64,000 nt of DNA from Diplonema papillatum (GCA_030068145.1 JAPJBO010000410.1:124001-188000); one strand, 5' to 3'; shown: positions 1 through 11,639, numbered from the stretch's first letter. Program-made: numbers and translations. The notes: generated by a model from the sequence alone, not told the origin.

Positions 1-814
1 TCTGGCAGAAGCGGTCCGTCGCCGTTTCGCTCCAGCGCATCCCCGACGGGTTTTAAAAGTTTTGCGAGTACCCTCGCACGCATGCTCAACGGTGTCCCGT
101 CCGTCGTCGCTACGACACTGCCCGGAAGATCTAGTTTGGTGCACACTTCAAAGTCGACGGCGAGCTCTGCCATCGAGACGTCACCCACCACGACCAGCAC
201 ATCCCTTCCAGCCAATACTGCAGCGCCCGGAACCACCTCTCTCCTCCGACCGCCGCGAAGGTCTGCGGTCCCGCGATCGCTTCGAAACCCGGCCGGCGCG
301 GGGCCTCTGGTAGAACATTTCCTGCTCTCCTTACCGCAGCTGATCCTGTCACTACCGTCACCGTGACTCGCAGTCTGTCCTTCCTTCTCATCCTATTCCT
401 TCCTCTTCGGGGCACGCATAGCACATGGCCGCGCAAGTTGGGGCCGTAATACTGCACCTTTGTAGCTCTTCCGCCCCACCTTCGCCAGGGCCGACTGCAG
501 AAAGTGGTCGCCACAAAGGAATTACCCCCGAAATTCACCGATTTTGGCCTGGACTAGGTGGCTTGTCTCCTGGGGTCTTTGATCTTTATACGCTCGGATT
601 ACCCGAAACTGTCCTTATTTTGTGACGAAAAAGTGCAAAGTAGCTTAGAAATGCTCTCCAGGACCCAAGGCTGCATTCCTGAAGCACTCAGCAAAAAAAC
701 AAGAAACGAAAAAAAAAAAAAGACACCCCCCCCCATGTTGAACTACGGGGGAACTACGGGGAACTGGCCCACCGACCACACCAGCGACACTCTTTTTTTT
801 TGGATGCGCAAACC
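1..814. other. no gene recognised
   Basis: Short overlapping open frames occur on both strands but none has a recognisable motif, a splice-supported end or the GC-rich third positions of the genes further on. The stretch ends in A-rich and C-rich tracts around 705-735. Nothing further is supported. Confidence 0.4.
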
Positions 815-830
815 CGCAAACCCGCTTTGC

Positions 831-1038
831 AAGAAATCCTCGAGAAGGCCGCCAGTTCAAAAGAACTTCTAGCCTCCGGCGAAAAGGGCTAGCCGTAGTT
901 AAAGTGTATAATCATACCTACTACCCTCACAGCCTCAATGGTCAACCGGAGACCCTAACACACAGAACCTCTAAAACCTCTAAACCACAATAAACGCTAA
1001 AAAAAAAGCCACCCCGGGCGGCTCCTCGAGTATTTCTT
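831..1038. mobile_element. small inverted-repeat element (MITE-like), variant B
   Basis: A stretch of about 208 bp has imperfect terminal inverted repeats of 23 bp, 831-853 and 1016-1038, sharing the core AAGAAAT-CTCGAG. It has no coding potential. The ends resemble those of the family directly to its right (1043-1618), so the two look like diverged relatives lying side by side. A non-autonomous DNA transposon is the simplest reading. No target-site duplication was identified. Confidence 0.5.
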
Positions 1039-1042
1039 TTGT

Positions 1043-1618
1043 ATAAGCACCTGCTTTGAAGGAAATGCTTGAGGAGACTGCCAGTTGCGAAAGATCAGAG
1101 GACCCAGCGGAAGCGCGCACACGACGCTGCAGCGAGTCCTGGTACTAATACCGGGCCTGCACGAGACGCGACTCCTCGGCCTCTGCGACCGCTACGGGTC
1201 GCACGACGATCGCGCACCCCTGCCGACACCTCAACAACTGCCGCATCACGCCGTGCCGCTCGCCGGAAGCGAGAGAACGAGGACTCCGATTCCGGATCTG
1301 ACTACGAACTTGTCACAATCTACCAGCAGCAGATGCAGCCGTCGCGGGATGCAACACGACGGAAGTGCGCCAAGAGCGACCCATCCGGTGTCACGTAGCG
1401 AAAGGCAGGCATGTAGTGTAGTGCTCATCGGCATGCCGATGACTCCCCACTATCGCAACAATATTTCAAGATCAAAGGAGGTCAATGAGCTGCAGCCCAC
1501 ACGAAACACAGGTAAATCTGGGTTTAGTGGCGAGCGTACGCGTTCAACAAAAGGGACCCACTTTGTAGTTCTCTAGCTTCCTTCGAAATAAGCACAAGCC
1601 AGCCCCTCGAGTATTTTC
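1043..1618 (+). mobile_element. MITE-like family A, copy split by an insertion
   Basis: This is one of at least four copies of a roughly 210-bp dispersed repeat; the others are at 28026-28232, 54895-55102 (minus) and 58050-58268. Ends are inverted: the left end contains AAATGCTTGAGGAGACTGCC and the right end read backwards gives a close match with AAATACTCGAGG. The middle shares CCCACACGAAACACAGGT and GACCCACTTTGTAG with the other copies. In this copy the element is interrupted at 1098-1474 by foreign sequence, while the other copies run through that point. Confidence 0.7.
1098..1474. other. insertion into MITE family A with 7-bp target duplication
   Basis: The uninterrupted copies read straight from the first side of this block to the second. 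Here the heptamer AAGATCA occurs on both sides (1091-1097 and 1468-1474), as expected of a target-site duplication. The inserted 370 bp is GC-rich, unlike the host element. It has an open plus-strand frame ending at 1398 with an Arg- then Asp/Ser-rich stretch (RRKRENEDSDSGSDYE). No family was recognised; it could be a small transposon or a retroposed piece of a gene. Confidence 0.5.
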
Positions 1619-1963
1619 AATGCAATTCCCAGCCAGCAGAATTCTTTCCACGCCCTGCCTTATTTTCTACTACGTCTCCACTATTCTTCCTTACCTTGCT
1701 CCTCTGCACACTACTAGTATACCTCTGTTTCGGTCCGTCATCCACGCCCTATCCGACGGGTTACCCCCGCCGGCAGAGGGAAATGGAGGGGTATGTGTGT
1801 GGGGTGGAGATCCGAAAACCGCCGGTCCCACATTAACAAAAGAAACACCGAATCTGAGCTCTCCGGCCTTTCTTTCTTGGCGAAGTCAGCATCGTACTGC
1901 GCGCCGACGGTTCACGCTTGGTCCGGGGCCGCCACGGCGCCCTGTGCCTACTGGCCGACCGTT
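1619..1963. other. spacer with no gene recognised
   Basis: This is a mixed-composition spacer between the element on the left and the 36-bp satellite. Short open frames here run into the satellite only because the array lacks stops. No motif or repeat was recognised. Confidence 0.4.
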
Positions 1964-4900
1964 GCCTGGGCAATGAGCGACCACTGTAAAACGACTCTTG
2001 CCTGGCCAGTGAGCGACCACTGTAAAGCGACCCTCAGCTGGCCAACAGGCGACCGCTGTAAAGAGACCCTTGCCTGGCCAGTGAGCGACCACTGTAAAAC
2101 GACTCTTGCCTGGCCAGTGAGCGACCACTGTAAAACGACTCTTGCCTGGCCAGTGAGCGACCACTGTAAAACGACTCTTGCCTGGCCAGTGAGCAACCAC
2201 TGTAAAGCGACCCTCACCTGGCCAAAACGCGACCGCTGTAAAGAGACCCTTGCCTGGCCAACCTTGCCTGGCCAACAGGCGACCGCTGTAAAGAGACCCT
2301 TGCCTGGCCAACCTTGCCTGGCCAACAGGCGACCGCTGTAAAGAGACCCTTGCCTGGCCAACAGACGACCGCTGTAAAGAGACCCTTGCCTGACCAACAG
2401 GCGACCGCTGTAAAGAGACCCTTGCCTGGCCAGTGAGCGACCACTGTAAAACGACTCTTGCCTGGCCAGTGAGCGACCACTGTAAAACGACTCTTGCCTG
2501 GCCAGTGAGCGACCACTGTAAAGCGACCCTCACCTGGCCAAAACGCGACCGCTGTAAAGAGACCCTTGCCTGGCCAACCTTGCCTGGCCAACAGGCGACC
2601 GCTGTAAAGAGACCCTTGCCTGACCAACAGACGACCGCTGTAAAGAGACCCTTGCCTGACCAACAGGCGACCGCTGTAAAGAGACCCTTGCCTGGCCAGT
2701 GAGCGACCACTGTAAAGCGACCCTCACCTGGCCAAAACGCGACCGCTGTAAAGAGACCCTTGCCTGGCCAACCTTGCCTGGCCAACAGGCGACCGCTGTA
2801 AAGAGACCCTTGCCTGGCCAACAGGCGACCGCTGTAAAGAGACCCTTGCCTGGCCAACAGGTGACCGCTGTAAAGAGACCCTTGCCTGGCCAACCTTGCC
2901 TGGCCAACAGGCGACCGCTGTAAAGAGACCCTTGCCTGACCAACAGACGACCGCTGTAAAGAGACCCTTGCCTGACCAACAGGCGACCGCTGTAAAGAGA
3001 CCCTTGCCTGGCCAGTGAGCGACCACTGTAAAGCGACCCTCACCTGGCCAAAACGCGACCGCTGTAAAGAGACCCTTGCCTGGCCAACCTTGCCTGGCCA
3101 ACAGGCGACCGCTGTAAAGAGACCCTTGCCTGGCCAACAGGCGACCGCTGTAAAGAGACCCTTGCCTGGCCAACAGGTGACCGCTGTAAAGAGACCCTTG
3201 CCTGGCCAAAAGGCGACCGCTGTAAAGAGACCCTTGCCTGGCCAACAGGCGACTACTGTAAAGAGACCCTTGCCTGGCCAACATGCGACCGCTGTAAAGA
3301 GACTCTTGTCTGGCCAAAAGGCGACCGCTGTAAAGAGACCCTTGTCTGGCCAACATGCGACCGCTGTAAAGAGACCCTTGCCTGACCAACAGGCGACCGC
3401 TGTAAAGAGACCCTTGTCTGGCCAACAGACGACCGCTGTAAAGAGACCCTTGTCTGGCCAACAGGCGACCGCTGTAAAGAGACCCTTGCCTGGCCAGTGA
3501 GCGACCACTGTAAAGCGACCCTCACCTGGCCAAAACGCGACCGCTGTAAAGAGACTCTTGTCTGGCCAAAAGGCGACCGCTGTAAAGAGACCCTTGCCTG
3601 GCCAGTGAGCGACCACTGTAAAGCGACCCTCACCTGGCCAAAACGCGACCGCTGTAAAGAGACCCTTGCCTGGCCAACAGGCGGCTACTGTCCTTGCCTG
3701 GCCAACAGGCGACCGCTGTAAAGAGACCCTTGCCTGGGCAATGAGCGACCACTGTAAAACGACTCTTGCCTGGCCAGTGAGCGACCACTGTAAAGCGACC
3801 CTCACCTGGCCAAAACGCGACCGCTGTAAAGAGACCCTTGCCTGGCCAACCTTGCCTGGCCAACAGACGACCGCTGTAAAGAGACCCTCACCTGGCCAAC
3901 AGGCGACCGCTGTAAAGAGACCCTTGCCTGGCCAGTGAGCGACCACTGTAAAGCGACCCTCACCTGGCCAAAACGCGACCGCTGTAAAGAGACCCTTGCC
4001 TGGCCAACCTTGCCTGGCCAACAGGCGACCGCTGTAAAGAGACCCTTGCCTGGCCAGTGAGCGACCACTGTAAAGCGACCCTCACCTGGCCAACAGGCGA
4101 CCGCTGTAAAGAGACCCTTGCCTGGCCAGTGAGCGACCACTGTAAAGCGACCCTCACCTGGCCAAAACGCGACCGCTGTAAAGAGACCCTTGCCTGGCCA
4201 GTGAGCGACCACTGTAAAGCGACCCTCACCTGGCCAACAGGCGACCGCTGTAAAGAGACCCTTGCCTGGCCAGTGAGCGACCACTGTAAAGCGACCCTCA
4301 CCTGGCCAACAGGCGACCGCTGTAAAGAGACCCTTGCCTGGCCAGTGAGCGACCACTGTAAAGCGACCCTCACCTGGCCAAAACGCGACCGCTGTAAAGA
4401 GACCCTTGCCTGGCCAGTGAGCGACCACTGTAAAGCGACCCTCACCTGGCCAAAACGTGACCGCTGTAAAGAGACCCTTGCCTGGCCAACAGACGACCGC
4501 TGTAAAGAAAGAGACCCTTGCCTGGCCAACAGGCGACCGCTGTAAAGAGACCCTTGCCTGGCCAACAGGCGACCGCTGTAAAGAGACCCTTGCCTGGCCA
4601 ACAGACGACCGCTGTAAAGAGACCCTTGCCTGACCAAAAGGCGACCGCTGTAAAGAGACCCTTGCCTGGCCAGTGAGCGACCACTGTAAAGCGACCCTCA
4701 CCTGGCCAAAACGCGACCGCTGTAAAGAGACCCTTGCCTGGCCAACAGACGACCGCTGTAAAGAAAGAGACCCTTGCCTGGCCAACAGGCGACCGCTGTA
4801 AAGAGACCCTTGCCTGACCAACAGGCGACCGCTGTAAAGAGACCCTTGCCTGACCAAAAGGCGACCGCTGTAAAGAGACCCTTGTCTGGCCAGTGAGCGA

Positions 4901-7160
4901 CCACTGTAAAGCGACCCTCACCTGGCCAAAACGCGACCGCTGTAAAGAGACCCTTGCCTGGCCAACAGGCGACCGCTGTAAAGAGACCCTTGCCTGGCCA
5001 ACAGACGACCGCTGTAAAGAGACCCTTGCCTGACCAAAAGGCGACCGCTGTAAAGAGACCCTTGCCTGGCCAGTGAGCGACCACTGTAAAGCGACCCTCA
5101 CCTGGCCAAAACGCGACCGCTGTAAAGAGACCCTTGCCTGGCCAACAGACGACCGCTGTAAAGAAAGAGACCCTTGCCTGGCCAACAGGCGACCGCTGTA
5201 AAGAGACCCTTGCCTGACCAACAGGCGACCGCTGTAAAGAGACCCTTGCCTGACCAAAAGGCGACCGCTGTAAAGAGACCCTTGCCTGGCCAACAGGCGA
5301 CCGCTGTAAAGAGACCCTTGGGCCAACAGACGACCGCTGTTAAGAGACCCTTGCCTGGCCAAAAGGCGACCGCTGTAAAGAGACCCTTGCCTGGCCAACA
5401 GGCGACTACTGTAAAGAGACCCTTGCCTGGCCAACATGCGACCGCTGTAAAGAGACCCTTGCCTGGCCAACATGCGACCGCTGTAAAGAGACCCTTGTCT
5501 GGCCAACAGGCGACCGCTGTAAAGAGACCCTTGCCTGGCCAACCTTGCCTGGCCAACAGGCGACCGCTGTAAAGAGACCCTTGCCTGGCCAGTGAGCGAC
5601 CACTGTAAAGCGACCCTCACCTGGCCAAAACGTGACCGCTGTAAAGAGACCCTTGCCTGGCCAACAGACGACCGCTGTAAAGAAAGAGACCCTTGCCTGG
5701 CCAACAGGCGACCGCTGTAAAGAGACCCTTGCCTGGCCAACAGGCGACCGCTGTAAAGAGACCCTTGCCTGGCCAACAGACGACCGCTGTAAAGAGACCC
5801 TTGCCTGACCAAAAGGCGACCGCTGTAAAGAGACCCTTGCCTGGCCAGTGAGCGACCACTGTAAAGCGACCCTCACCTGGCCAAAACGCGACCGCTGTAA
5901 AGAGACCCTTGCCTGGCCAACCTTGCCTGGCCAACAGGCGACCGCTGTAAAGAGACCCTTGCCTGGCCAACAGGCGACCGCTGTAAAGAGACCCTTGGGC
6001 CAACAGACGACCGCTGTTAAGAGACCCTTGCCTGGCCAAAAGGCGACCGCTGTAAAGAGACCCTTGCCTGGCCAACAGGCGACTACTGTAAAGAGACCCT
6101 TGCCTGGCCAACATGCGACCGCTGTAAAGAGACTCTTGTCTGGCCAAAAGGCGACCGCTGTAAAGAGACCCTTGCCTGGCCAACATGCGACCGCTGTAAA
6201 GAGACCCTTGTCTGGCCAACAGGCGACCGCTGTAAAGAGACCCTTGCCTGGCCAACCTTGCCTGGCCAACAGGCGACGGCTGTAAAGAGACCCTTGCCTG
6301 GCCAGTGAGCGACCACTGTAAAGCGACCCTCACCTGGCCAAAACGTGACCGCTGTAAAGAGACCCTTGCCTGGCCAACAGACGACCGCTGTAAAGAAAGA
6401 GACCCTTGCCTGGCCAACAGGCGACCGCTGTAAAGAGACCCTTGCCTGGCCAACAGGCGACCGCTGTAAAGAGACCCTTGGGCCAACAGACGACCGCTGT
6501 AAAGAGACCCTTGCCTGACCAAAAGGCGACCGCTGTAAAGAGACCCTTGCCTGGCCAGTGAGCGACCACTGTAAAGCGACCCTCACCTGGCCAAAACGCG
6601 ACCGCTGTAAAGAGACCCTTGCCTGGCCAACAGACGACCGCTGTTAAGAGACCCTTGCCTGGCCAAAAGGCGACCGCTGTAAAGAGACCCTTGCCTGGCC
6701 AACAGGCGACTACTGTAAAGAGACCCTTGCCTGGCCAACATGCGACCGCTGTAAAGAGACTCTTGTCTGGCCAAAAGGCGACCGCTGTAAAGAGACCCTT
6801 GTCTGGCCAACAGGCGACCGCTGTAAAGAGACCCTTGCCTGGCCAACATGCAACCGCGGTCGCCTTTTGGCCAGGGCAAGATTCGCTTTACAGCGGTCGC
6901 CTGTTGGCCAGACAAGGGTCTCTTTACAGCGGTCGCGTTGGCCAGGCAAGGCGTCAACGAGCGGGCGAGTAAAGCTGTTGGAGACGATGTGTAGCCCGTC
7001 CGCAAGGACAACTCGCGAAGGAGAAAAGGACGTGCTGTGCTGTAAAGAGACCCTTGCCTGGCCGACAGGCGACCGCTGTTAAGAGATCCTTGCCTGGCCA
7101 AAAGGCGACCGCTGTAAAAAGACCCTTGCCTGGCCAACAGGCGACCGCTGTAAAGAGACC
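1964..7160. repeat. 36-bp tandem satellite, about 140 units
   Basis: The basic 36-bp unit begins GCCTGGCCAACAGGCGACCG and ends with CTGTAAAGAGACCCTT. A second variant carries CAGTGAGCGACCACTG and CCCTCACCTGG in place of the matching parts. Variants alternate in blocks that recur at larger spacing, for example about 316 bp between equivalent points near 2214 and 2530, so there is higher-order structure. Some units carry an extra 14-bp piece (CCTTGCCTGGCCAA). Because 36 is a multiple of three, long frames stay open on both strands (one runs over 700 codons); these are by-products and not genes. A short inverted block lies at about 6853-6950, followed by about 80 bp of non-repeat sequence and a few more forward units. 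Confidence 0.95.
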
Positions 7161-7325
7161 GGCTTCGCTTCGGCTGCAAACGCGGGCTGCCCATCGTTGG
7201 CGTGCGCTTACGCCAGTAGGCACACTATGGGGCCATTCGTGCAAGAATGGGCAAGAAGTTAGCAAGTGTTCAAGAACGAGCAAAAAGCTAGTTGTGTTCG
7301 TAAGTTTCCGCTTTGTAAGAAAGCC

Positions 7326-7465
7326 TGGTCGTGTCTGGGGGCCTGATTGGGCGTGTTGGTGGGGACATGACGCAGGCGGCGTGGCGCGCCGTGGCGCGCT
7401 AGGCGGACGGTCCCGGGGAAGACGGAAGCGAGCAGCCATGGGACAACGTCGCGCTGAACGCGAGA
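7326..7465 (+). pseudogene. broken copy of exon 1 of the 9516-11259 gene
   Basis: Bases 7326-7440 closely match 9478-9597, covering the 5' leader, the start codon and the first codons. The match then jumps to the sequence found near 9928-9948 (TCGCGCTGAACGCG), so about 330 bp of the exon is missing. The copied frame also gains a stop shortly after the start. It lies about 2 kb upstream of the intact gene, in the same orientation. Confidence 0.75.
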
Positions 7466-7611
7466 CTGAAACCTGCCCGTTGCGTTTCTTCCTTACAAAA
7501 AGAGCAACCTACAGTGGTCACGGCAACCGCTGTACCTCGCTCTTCGATGCCCTACCCGCTTTCTCAAGTAAGTAAATTTCACACTAGAATACGATACCTC
7601 AAGGAAACCAT

Positions 7612-7706
7612 TACCGTATGCGGGTTTAATACGAAACGTGTAAATGTTTCTTAGCTACTTTTTTGGCCAAAGTGTTTCTTAATTAACACGTTTCGTACTA
7701 AAAACA
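7612..7706. repeat. palindromic element, copy 1
   Basis: The sequence contains TACGAAACGTGT and its inverted partner ACACGTTTCGTA around a short AT-rich centre. Its outer edge, ACCGTATGCGGGTTTAAT, is the exact reverse complement of the right edge of the second copy at 9297-9416. The two copies therefore share ends in opposite orientation, as expected of a small foldback or MITE-like element. Confidence 0.6.
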
Positions 7707-9296
7707 TGGGACTTAGTGAAATTTGGAAACTGTTGAAACCCCATGATGATCCCCCATTTTTGTTCCCGAAAATCTTGGGTTTATCGAGCCTTTGAGCAGG
7801 AAAAACGTATCGCGGTCAGAGTATTAGCGACTAGAGCGTTCTGGCACTTGTGCATGAAGACGACAGGCGTGGGCGGGCTCTGGGATGCAGTCTGTGAACT
7901 GCAGCGCCGCAAACAAGGAATGGTTACCGCAGCTCCAATCGTCTTGTTGACATCCTCGAGCGTCCGTCTCTATGAACCAAGAGTCGGTGTCGGCGGAAAA
8001 GACCGTTGCAAGGTGGCTGACTATCTTGCTTCCGCAAAAGTCAGAAAGCGAGCAAGATACAACGCATCTTCGGAGCGATCGGTCAGTTGTTACAAGCATC
8101 CAGTGCCAACCACGAGTTCCGGACACGGTAGTGTTCACGAAGGTGTTCCTTTGGCGGGCACGCGTCAGTGATGACAGGGTAAGCGGGTCGTATGGAAGGG
8201 CAGCGCAAGCAAAGGCGGAGTTGCCCTTCCATCACCAGGTGATTGCCATCCAGCTTCTTCTCGTGCTCGCCAGCCCCAAGACTAGCATGAACCGCATCCA
8301 CCTCCACAGCAACGCATTCATCGTTTGCCAGTTCTTCAAGCTCTTGGGCAAAAACAGCGAAGTCAGAACGTTGATGTAATCTGCGCATTCACTCAGTACG
8401 AGACATTCGTTGAAGTTGAAGGAGTTCGGCGAGAACGTTGTCCCCGCAACCGGTGACCTGGGGCAGTGTTGGCGGTGGCTCTCGGATCTGGAGCCAGCTC
8501 CCGGCTCTTGAACCAGCTCCCAAGAGCTGGGAGCCACCGCCAACACTGCCTGGGGGCTGTCTTCAACGAAACCTTGGTCGGCTTCATCTCCTGTTGGATC
8601 GGAAAGTTTCTCTTCCAGTAAGTTCGCGTCACTCAACCCGGTCACCACGAAACTCGCCCGGAATTTTGAGATGGCTTTTTATTGTGCCCTGCTGGCTCCT
8701 GCTGGCTCTTTCCAGCTCCCGAGCTGGCTCCTTCTGGCTCTTTGGGAGCTGGGAAAAGCCAGCGGGAGCTGGGTTTCTGGTGACAATTTTGCTCGTGCGT
8801 GCAGCAGACCTTTTCTGACGATTTTTAGCTCGCGATAAGCTCCGATGAAGAGAACCGTGAAGAATGGACCCGGGAACCAAGAAGTATGTGCGTGGTTCCG
8901 CGGGTCTTTACAAGATGCAGGGCACCGGACATGGAAACCACCAGGTTTGTGACGGGAAGGACGGGAATCGATCCCCTGGGCGGTGCCGTTTTTTTCGCTG
9001 TCCACGGAGCAGACCTTTTTCAACGACTTTTTGCTCGCGATCAGCTCCGATGAAGAGATCCGCAAAAAATAGACCCGGATATCCAAGAAAATGTGCAAAG
9101 GTTTTCTCGCGTTTTGGGGGAATTGTCGAATCTGCTTCGCATGGGGTAAAGGGCTGACACGGGCGAATAAATCGGTGCATATTTCTTTTTTGACGGGTCC
9201 AAATTTTCTGTCAATTTTCCTGCGTCCTTTTTTTACTGTCGAGCCCCAGTTTACGCCAAGTACAAAACCTCTCAAAACCCCTATGGAAGTGCAGTG
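7707..9296. other. no intact gene; possible decayed minus-strand coding
   Basis: No complete gene is visible. Overlapping minus-strand frames at 8083-8648 switch frame repeatedly, which could mean a decayed coding sequence, but no domain was recognised. A 20-bp inverted repeat (8461-8480 against 8529-8548) bounds an 88-bp foldback whose inner part is rich in CCAGCT/AGCTGG. Bases 8808-8895 and 9011-9098 are direct copies about 200 bp apart, sharing GCTCCGATGAAGAGA. Confidence 0.4.
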
Positions 9297-9416
9297 TTTA
9301 ATACGAAACGTGTTAATGTTTCATAGCTTCAGGTCCGGGGTGTTTCTTAATTAACACGTTTCGTATTAAACCCGTTTCGTACTAAAAACGTTTCATATTA
9401 AACCCGCATACGGTAT
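9297..9416. repeat. palindromic element, copy 2
   Basis: Perfect 20-bp inverted arms lie at 9297-9316 and 9351-9370 (TTTAATACGAAACGTGTTAA and its complement). Further degenerate arms with GTTTCGTACTAAAAACG follow, ending in ATTAAACCCGCATACGGT. It sits just upstream of the gene at 9516 and matches copy 1 at 7612-7706. Confidence 0.65.
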
Positions 9417-9515
9417 CACCCAGAGACTTTAAAACCCCGGATCTCTGAGTAAAGTTACTCTAAAATAAAGCCTCCAGGTCGTGTCTGGGGCCTGATTGGG
9501 CGTGTTGGTGGGGAC

Positions 9516-11259
9516 ATGACGCAGGCGGCGTGGCGCGCCGTGTCGCGCCCGGCGGACGGTTCCGGGGAAGACGGAAGCGAGCAGCCGTGGGGCGACAGCG
9601 CCGCGTGGTCGCCCCACTGGCCCGCCGACGGCGACCGGCAGCAGCAGCAGCTGTTTGGAGGAGGGGCCTCCGACCTGGCCCCACCCGCCGGCCCGCCGGC
9701 AGCTTTTTTCTTCAAGCAACCGACCACCCGCGGAGCGCCGCCCGCCAGGAGGGACGCCGGGAAGGCGGCAGACCCGCTCAAAAAAGTCCTCATGCGCCCC
9801 GCCGACAGAACCCCTCGCGCGCTGCCGTCGCCGTCGTCGGATCCGTTGAAGGGAGGCGGCGAGGATTCGAGGCGCCCGCCAGACAAGCCGCCGGGCCAGC
9901 GGTCGGCGCCGCCTAACGGCATCTGGGACGACGTCGCGCTGAACGCGTTTTCGGCCGCCCCGCAGCACCTGCTCGAGGACCACGGCCGCCGCGTCCCCCG
10001 CATGCCGCGCGACAAGAGGCGGCAGCGCATCACCTGCGGACAAGGCCCTGTCTCGACGTACATCAGCACGGCGCTCGAAGTCGAAGAAAAACTAGTATGC
10101 GCCGACCTTAAACCTATCCTAAAATGGTCCTAAACCGACCGTAAACCGACCCTAAACTGACCCTAAGCTGACCCTAAGCTGGCCCTAAACTGACCCTAAA
10201 CTAACCTTATACTGACCCTAAACTAGCCTCAAGCTGACCCTAAACTAACCCTAAACTAACCCTAAACTGACACTAAACTGACCCGAAACTGACCCTAAAC
10301 TAACCCTAAACAAACGCTAAACTAACCCTAAACTAACCCTAAACTGACCCTGAACTAACCCTAAACTGACCCTAAACCAACCCTAAACTGACCCTAAACT
10401 AGCCCTAAACTGACCCTAAACTGACCCTAAACCTTAAGCTGGCCCTAAACTGACCATAAACTGACCCTCAACTAACCCTAAACTGACCCTAAACTAACCC
10501 TAAACTAACCCTAAACTAACCCTACACTAAACCTAAACTGACCCTAAACTGACCCTAAACCAACCTTAAGCTGGCCCTTAACTGACCCTAAACTAACCCT
10601 AAACTAGCCCTAAACTGACCCCAAACTGACACTAAACTGACCCTCAACTAACCCTAGCTGTCCCTAAACTAGCCTAAACTAACCCTACACTAACCCTGAA
10701 CTGACTCTAAACTGACCCTGAAACAACCTACAATGAACCTAAACGACTTAAAGCGACCCCAAGTCAACCCTATAACCGCCGAACGGCGTCTGGGACGACG
10801 ACGCGCTGAACGCGTTTACGGCCGCGTAGCACTACGCTGCTAAGTGGAGTACTGCTAGTGGCTGCTGATGGCATCCCTGCTAGCAACCACCGTAGTGTGT
10901 GTAGTGGCTGTTGTGCATACCACATACCACCCTACAACCCGTAGAAGATACTACGTAGTGGTGTGTAGTGCCTGGGGTACACTCGCCACAGGGCCCAGTT
11001 GGGTGTGCGCATAGTTAATAGTCGGAGGGCGGCTCGAAATGGCAACAAATACCCGCAGAGCGAGCTCACCGACATCGTGGAAGACATGTGCTGGAGCAGC
11101 GAGGTGACAGCAGTCATGGCCGCAGATCGGTTTAGCGCCGCCGTCGGGTGCCCCGACACTGCGCGACAACTGCTCCTTACACTCGCCGACGCGATGCCAG
11201 AGAATCCGAAGAAAATCGAACTTCTCATGTGGTGCCTGCATGGAGCTGACGACTGCTGA
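9516..11259 (+). CDS. hypothetical two-exon protein (about 259 aa)
   Basis: Exon 1 is 9516-10094 and exon 2 is 11059-11259; the intron begins GTATGC and ends CCCGCAG. Both junctions are in phase 0 and the joined frame encodes about 259 residues. The first 190 residues are Pro/Gly/Arg-rich and look disordered, with poly-Gln (QQQQ) near residue 47. The end of exon 1 and the start of exon 2 join into one continuous helical stretch (ALEVEEKL-SELTDIVEDM), which supports the model. The last 65 residues look like a small alpha-helical domain with several Cys. I do not recognise the family. The intron carries the telomere-like array at 10130-10760. Broken copies of both exons surround the gene at 7326, 10776, 11384 and 11640. 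Confidence 0.6.
10130..10760. repeat. telomere-like 11-bp array inside an intron
   Basis: About 55 degenerate units of roughly 11 bp read ACCCTAAACT followed by G or A. The core CCCTAA matches the TTAGGG-type telomere repeat read on its C-rich strand, but the period is 11 and not 6. The array lies wholly inside the intron of the gene at 9516-11259. It could be an interstitial telomere remnant or an unrelated satellite. Confidence 0.8.
10776..10835 (+). pseudogene. exon 1 fragment copied into its own intron
   Basis: About 60 bp match 9910-9970 of exon 1 with a few differences, sharing TGGGACGACG and GCGCTGAACGCGTTT. It lies between the telomere-like array and exon 2, so a piece of exon 1 sits inside the gene's own intron. 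It is too short to act as an exon. Confidence 0.65.
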
Positions 11260-11383
11260 ATTCGTGTGGTGGTAGTGTCCGTGTAAATGCAGCCAGTACG
11301 CCGTGCTCTGCACGGCTGGCGACTGCGAATTCGTGTAATAAACACGTTCGCGCGCGGCGCATGAATTGGCGTTGCGGTGTACC

Positions 11384-11556
11384 GTAGAGCGAGCCCCGTC
11401 ACGGAAGATGTGCTGCAGTAGCGAAGCGACCGCAGTCCTGCTGCCGTCCGGTGCTCCGGCACTGCGCCGCGGCACCTGCTCTTTGCACTGGCCGATGCTC
11501 CAAAAAAGAGTTCGACTTCTTCAAGCGATGCCTGTACGGAGCTGACAACCGTGGCA
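11384..11556 (+). pseudogene. degenerate copy of exon 2, first
   Basis: This stretch matches exon 2 (11059-11259) in order, sharing GAAGATGTGCTG, GGTGCCCCGACACTGCG-like and CCTGTACGGAGCTGAC-like segments, but with indels that break the frame. It lies about 325 bp downstream of the real exon. With the next copy it forms a decaying tandem series. Confidence 0.55.
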
Positions 11557-11639
11557 TCCGAGTAGCGGCGTGGTGGTTCCGGCCACGGAGTGTAACAGTT
11601 CCGCACGCGGGCAATGCATGATCTCGCGTTGCAGCGTAT

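Noticed and set aside
1886-6586. Many open frames of up to 711 codons on both strands with 12-residue repeats
   Set aside because: They are created by the 36-bp satellite, whose period is a multiple of three and whose unit has few stops. They share one repeat and have no independent coding signal.
1964-7160. CRISPR array
   Set aside because: Units are contiguous, without unique spacers; the setting is eukaryotic and no cas genes are present.
8950-9060. tRNA-like T-arm (GGGAATCGATCCCC)
   Set aside because: No A-box, acceptor stem or cloverleaf can be drawn around it on either strand.
10130-10760. A true chromosome end
   Set aside because: The array is internal, with 11-bp period, and genes continue on both sides; an exon lies within 300 bp.
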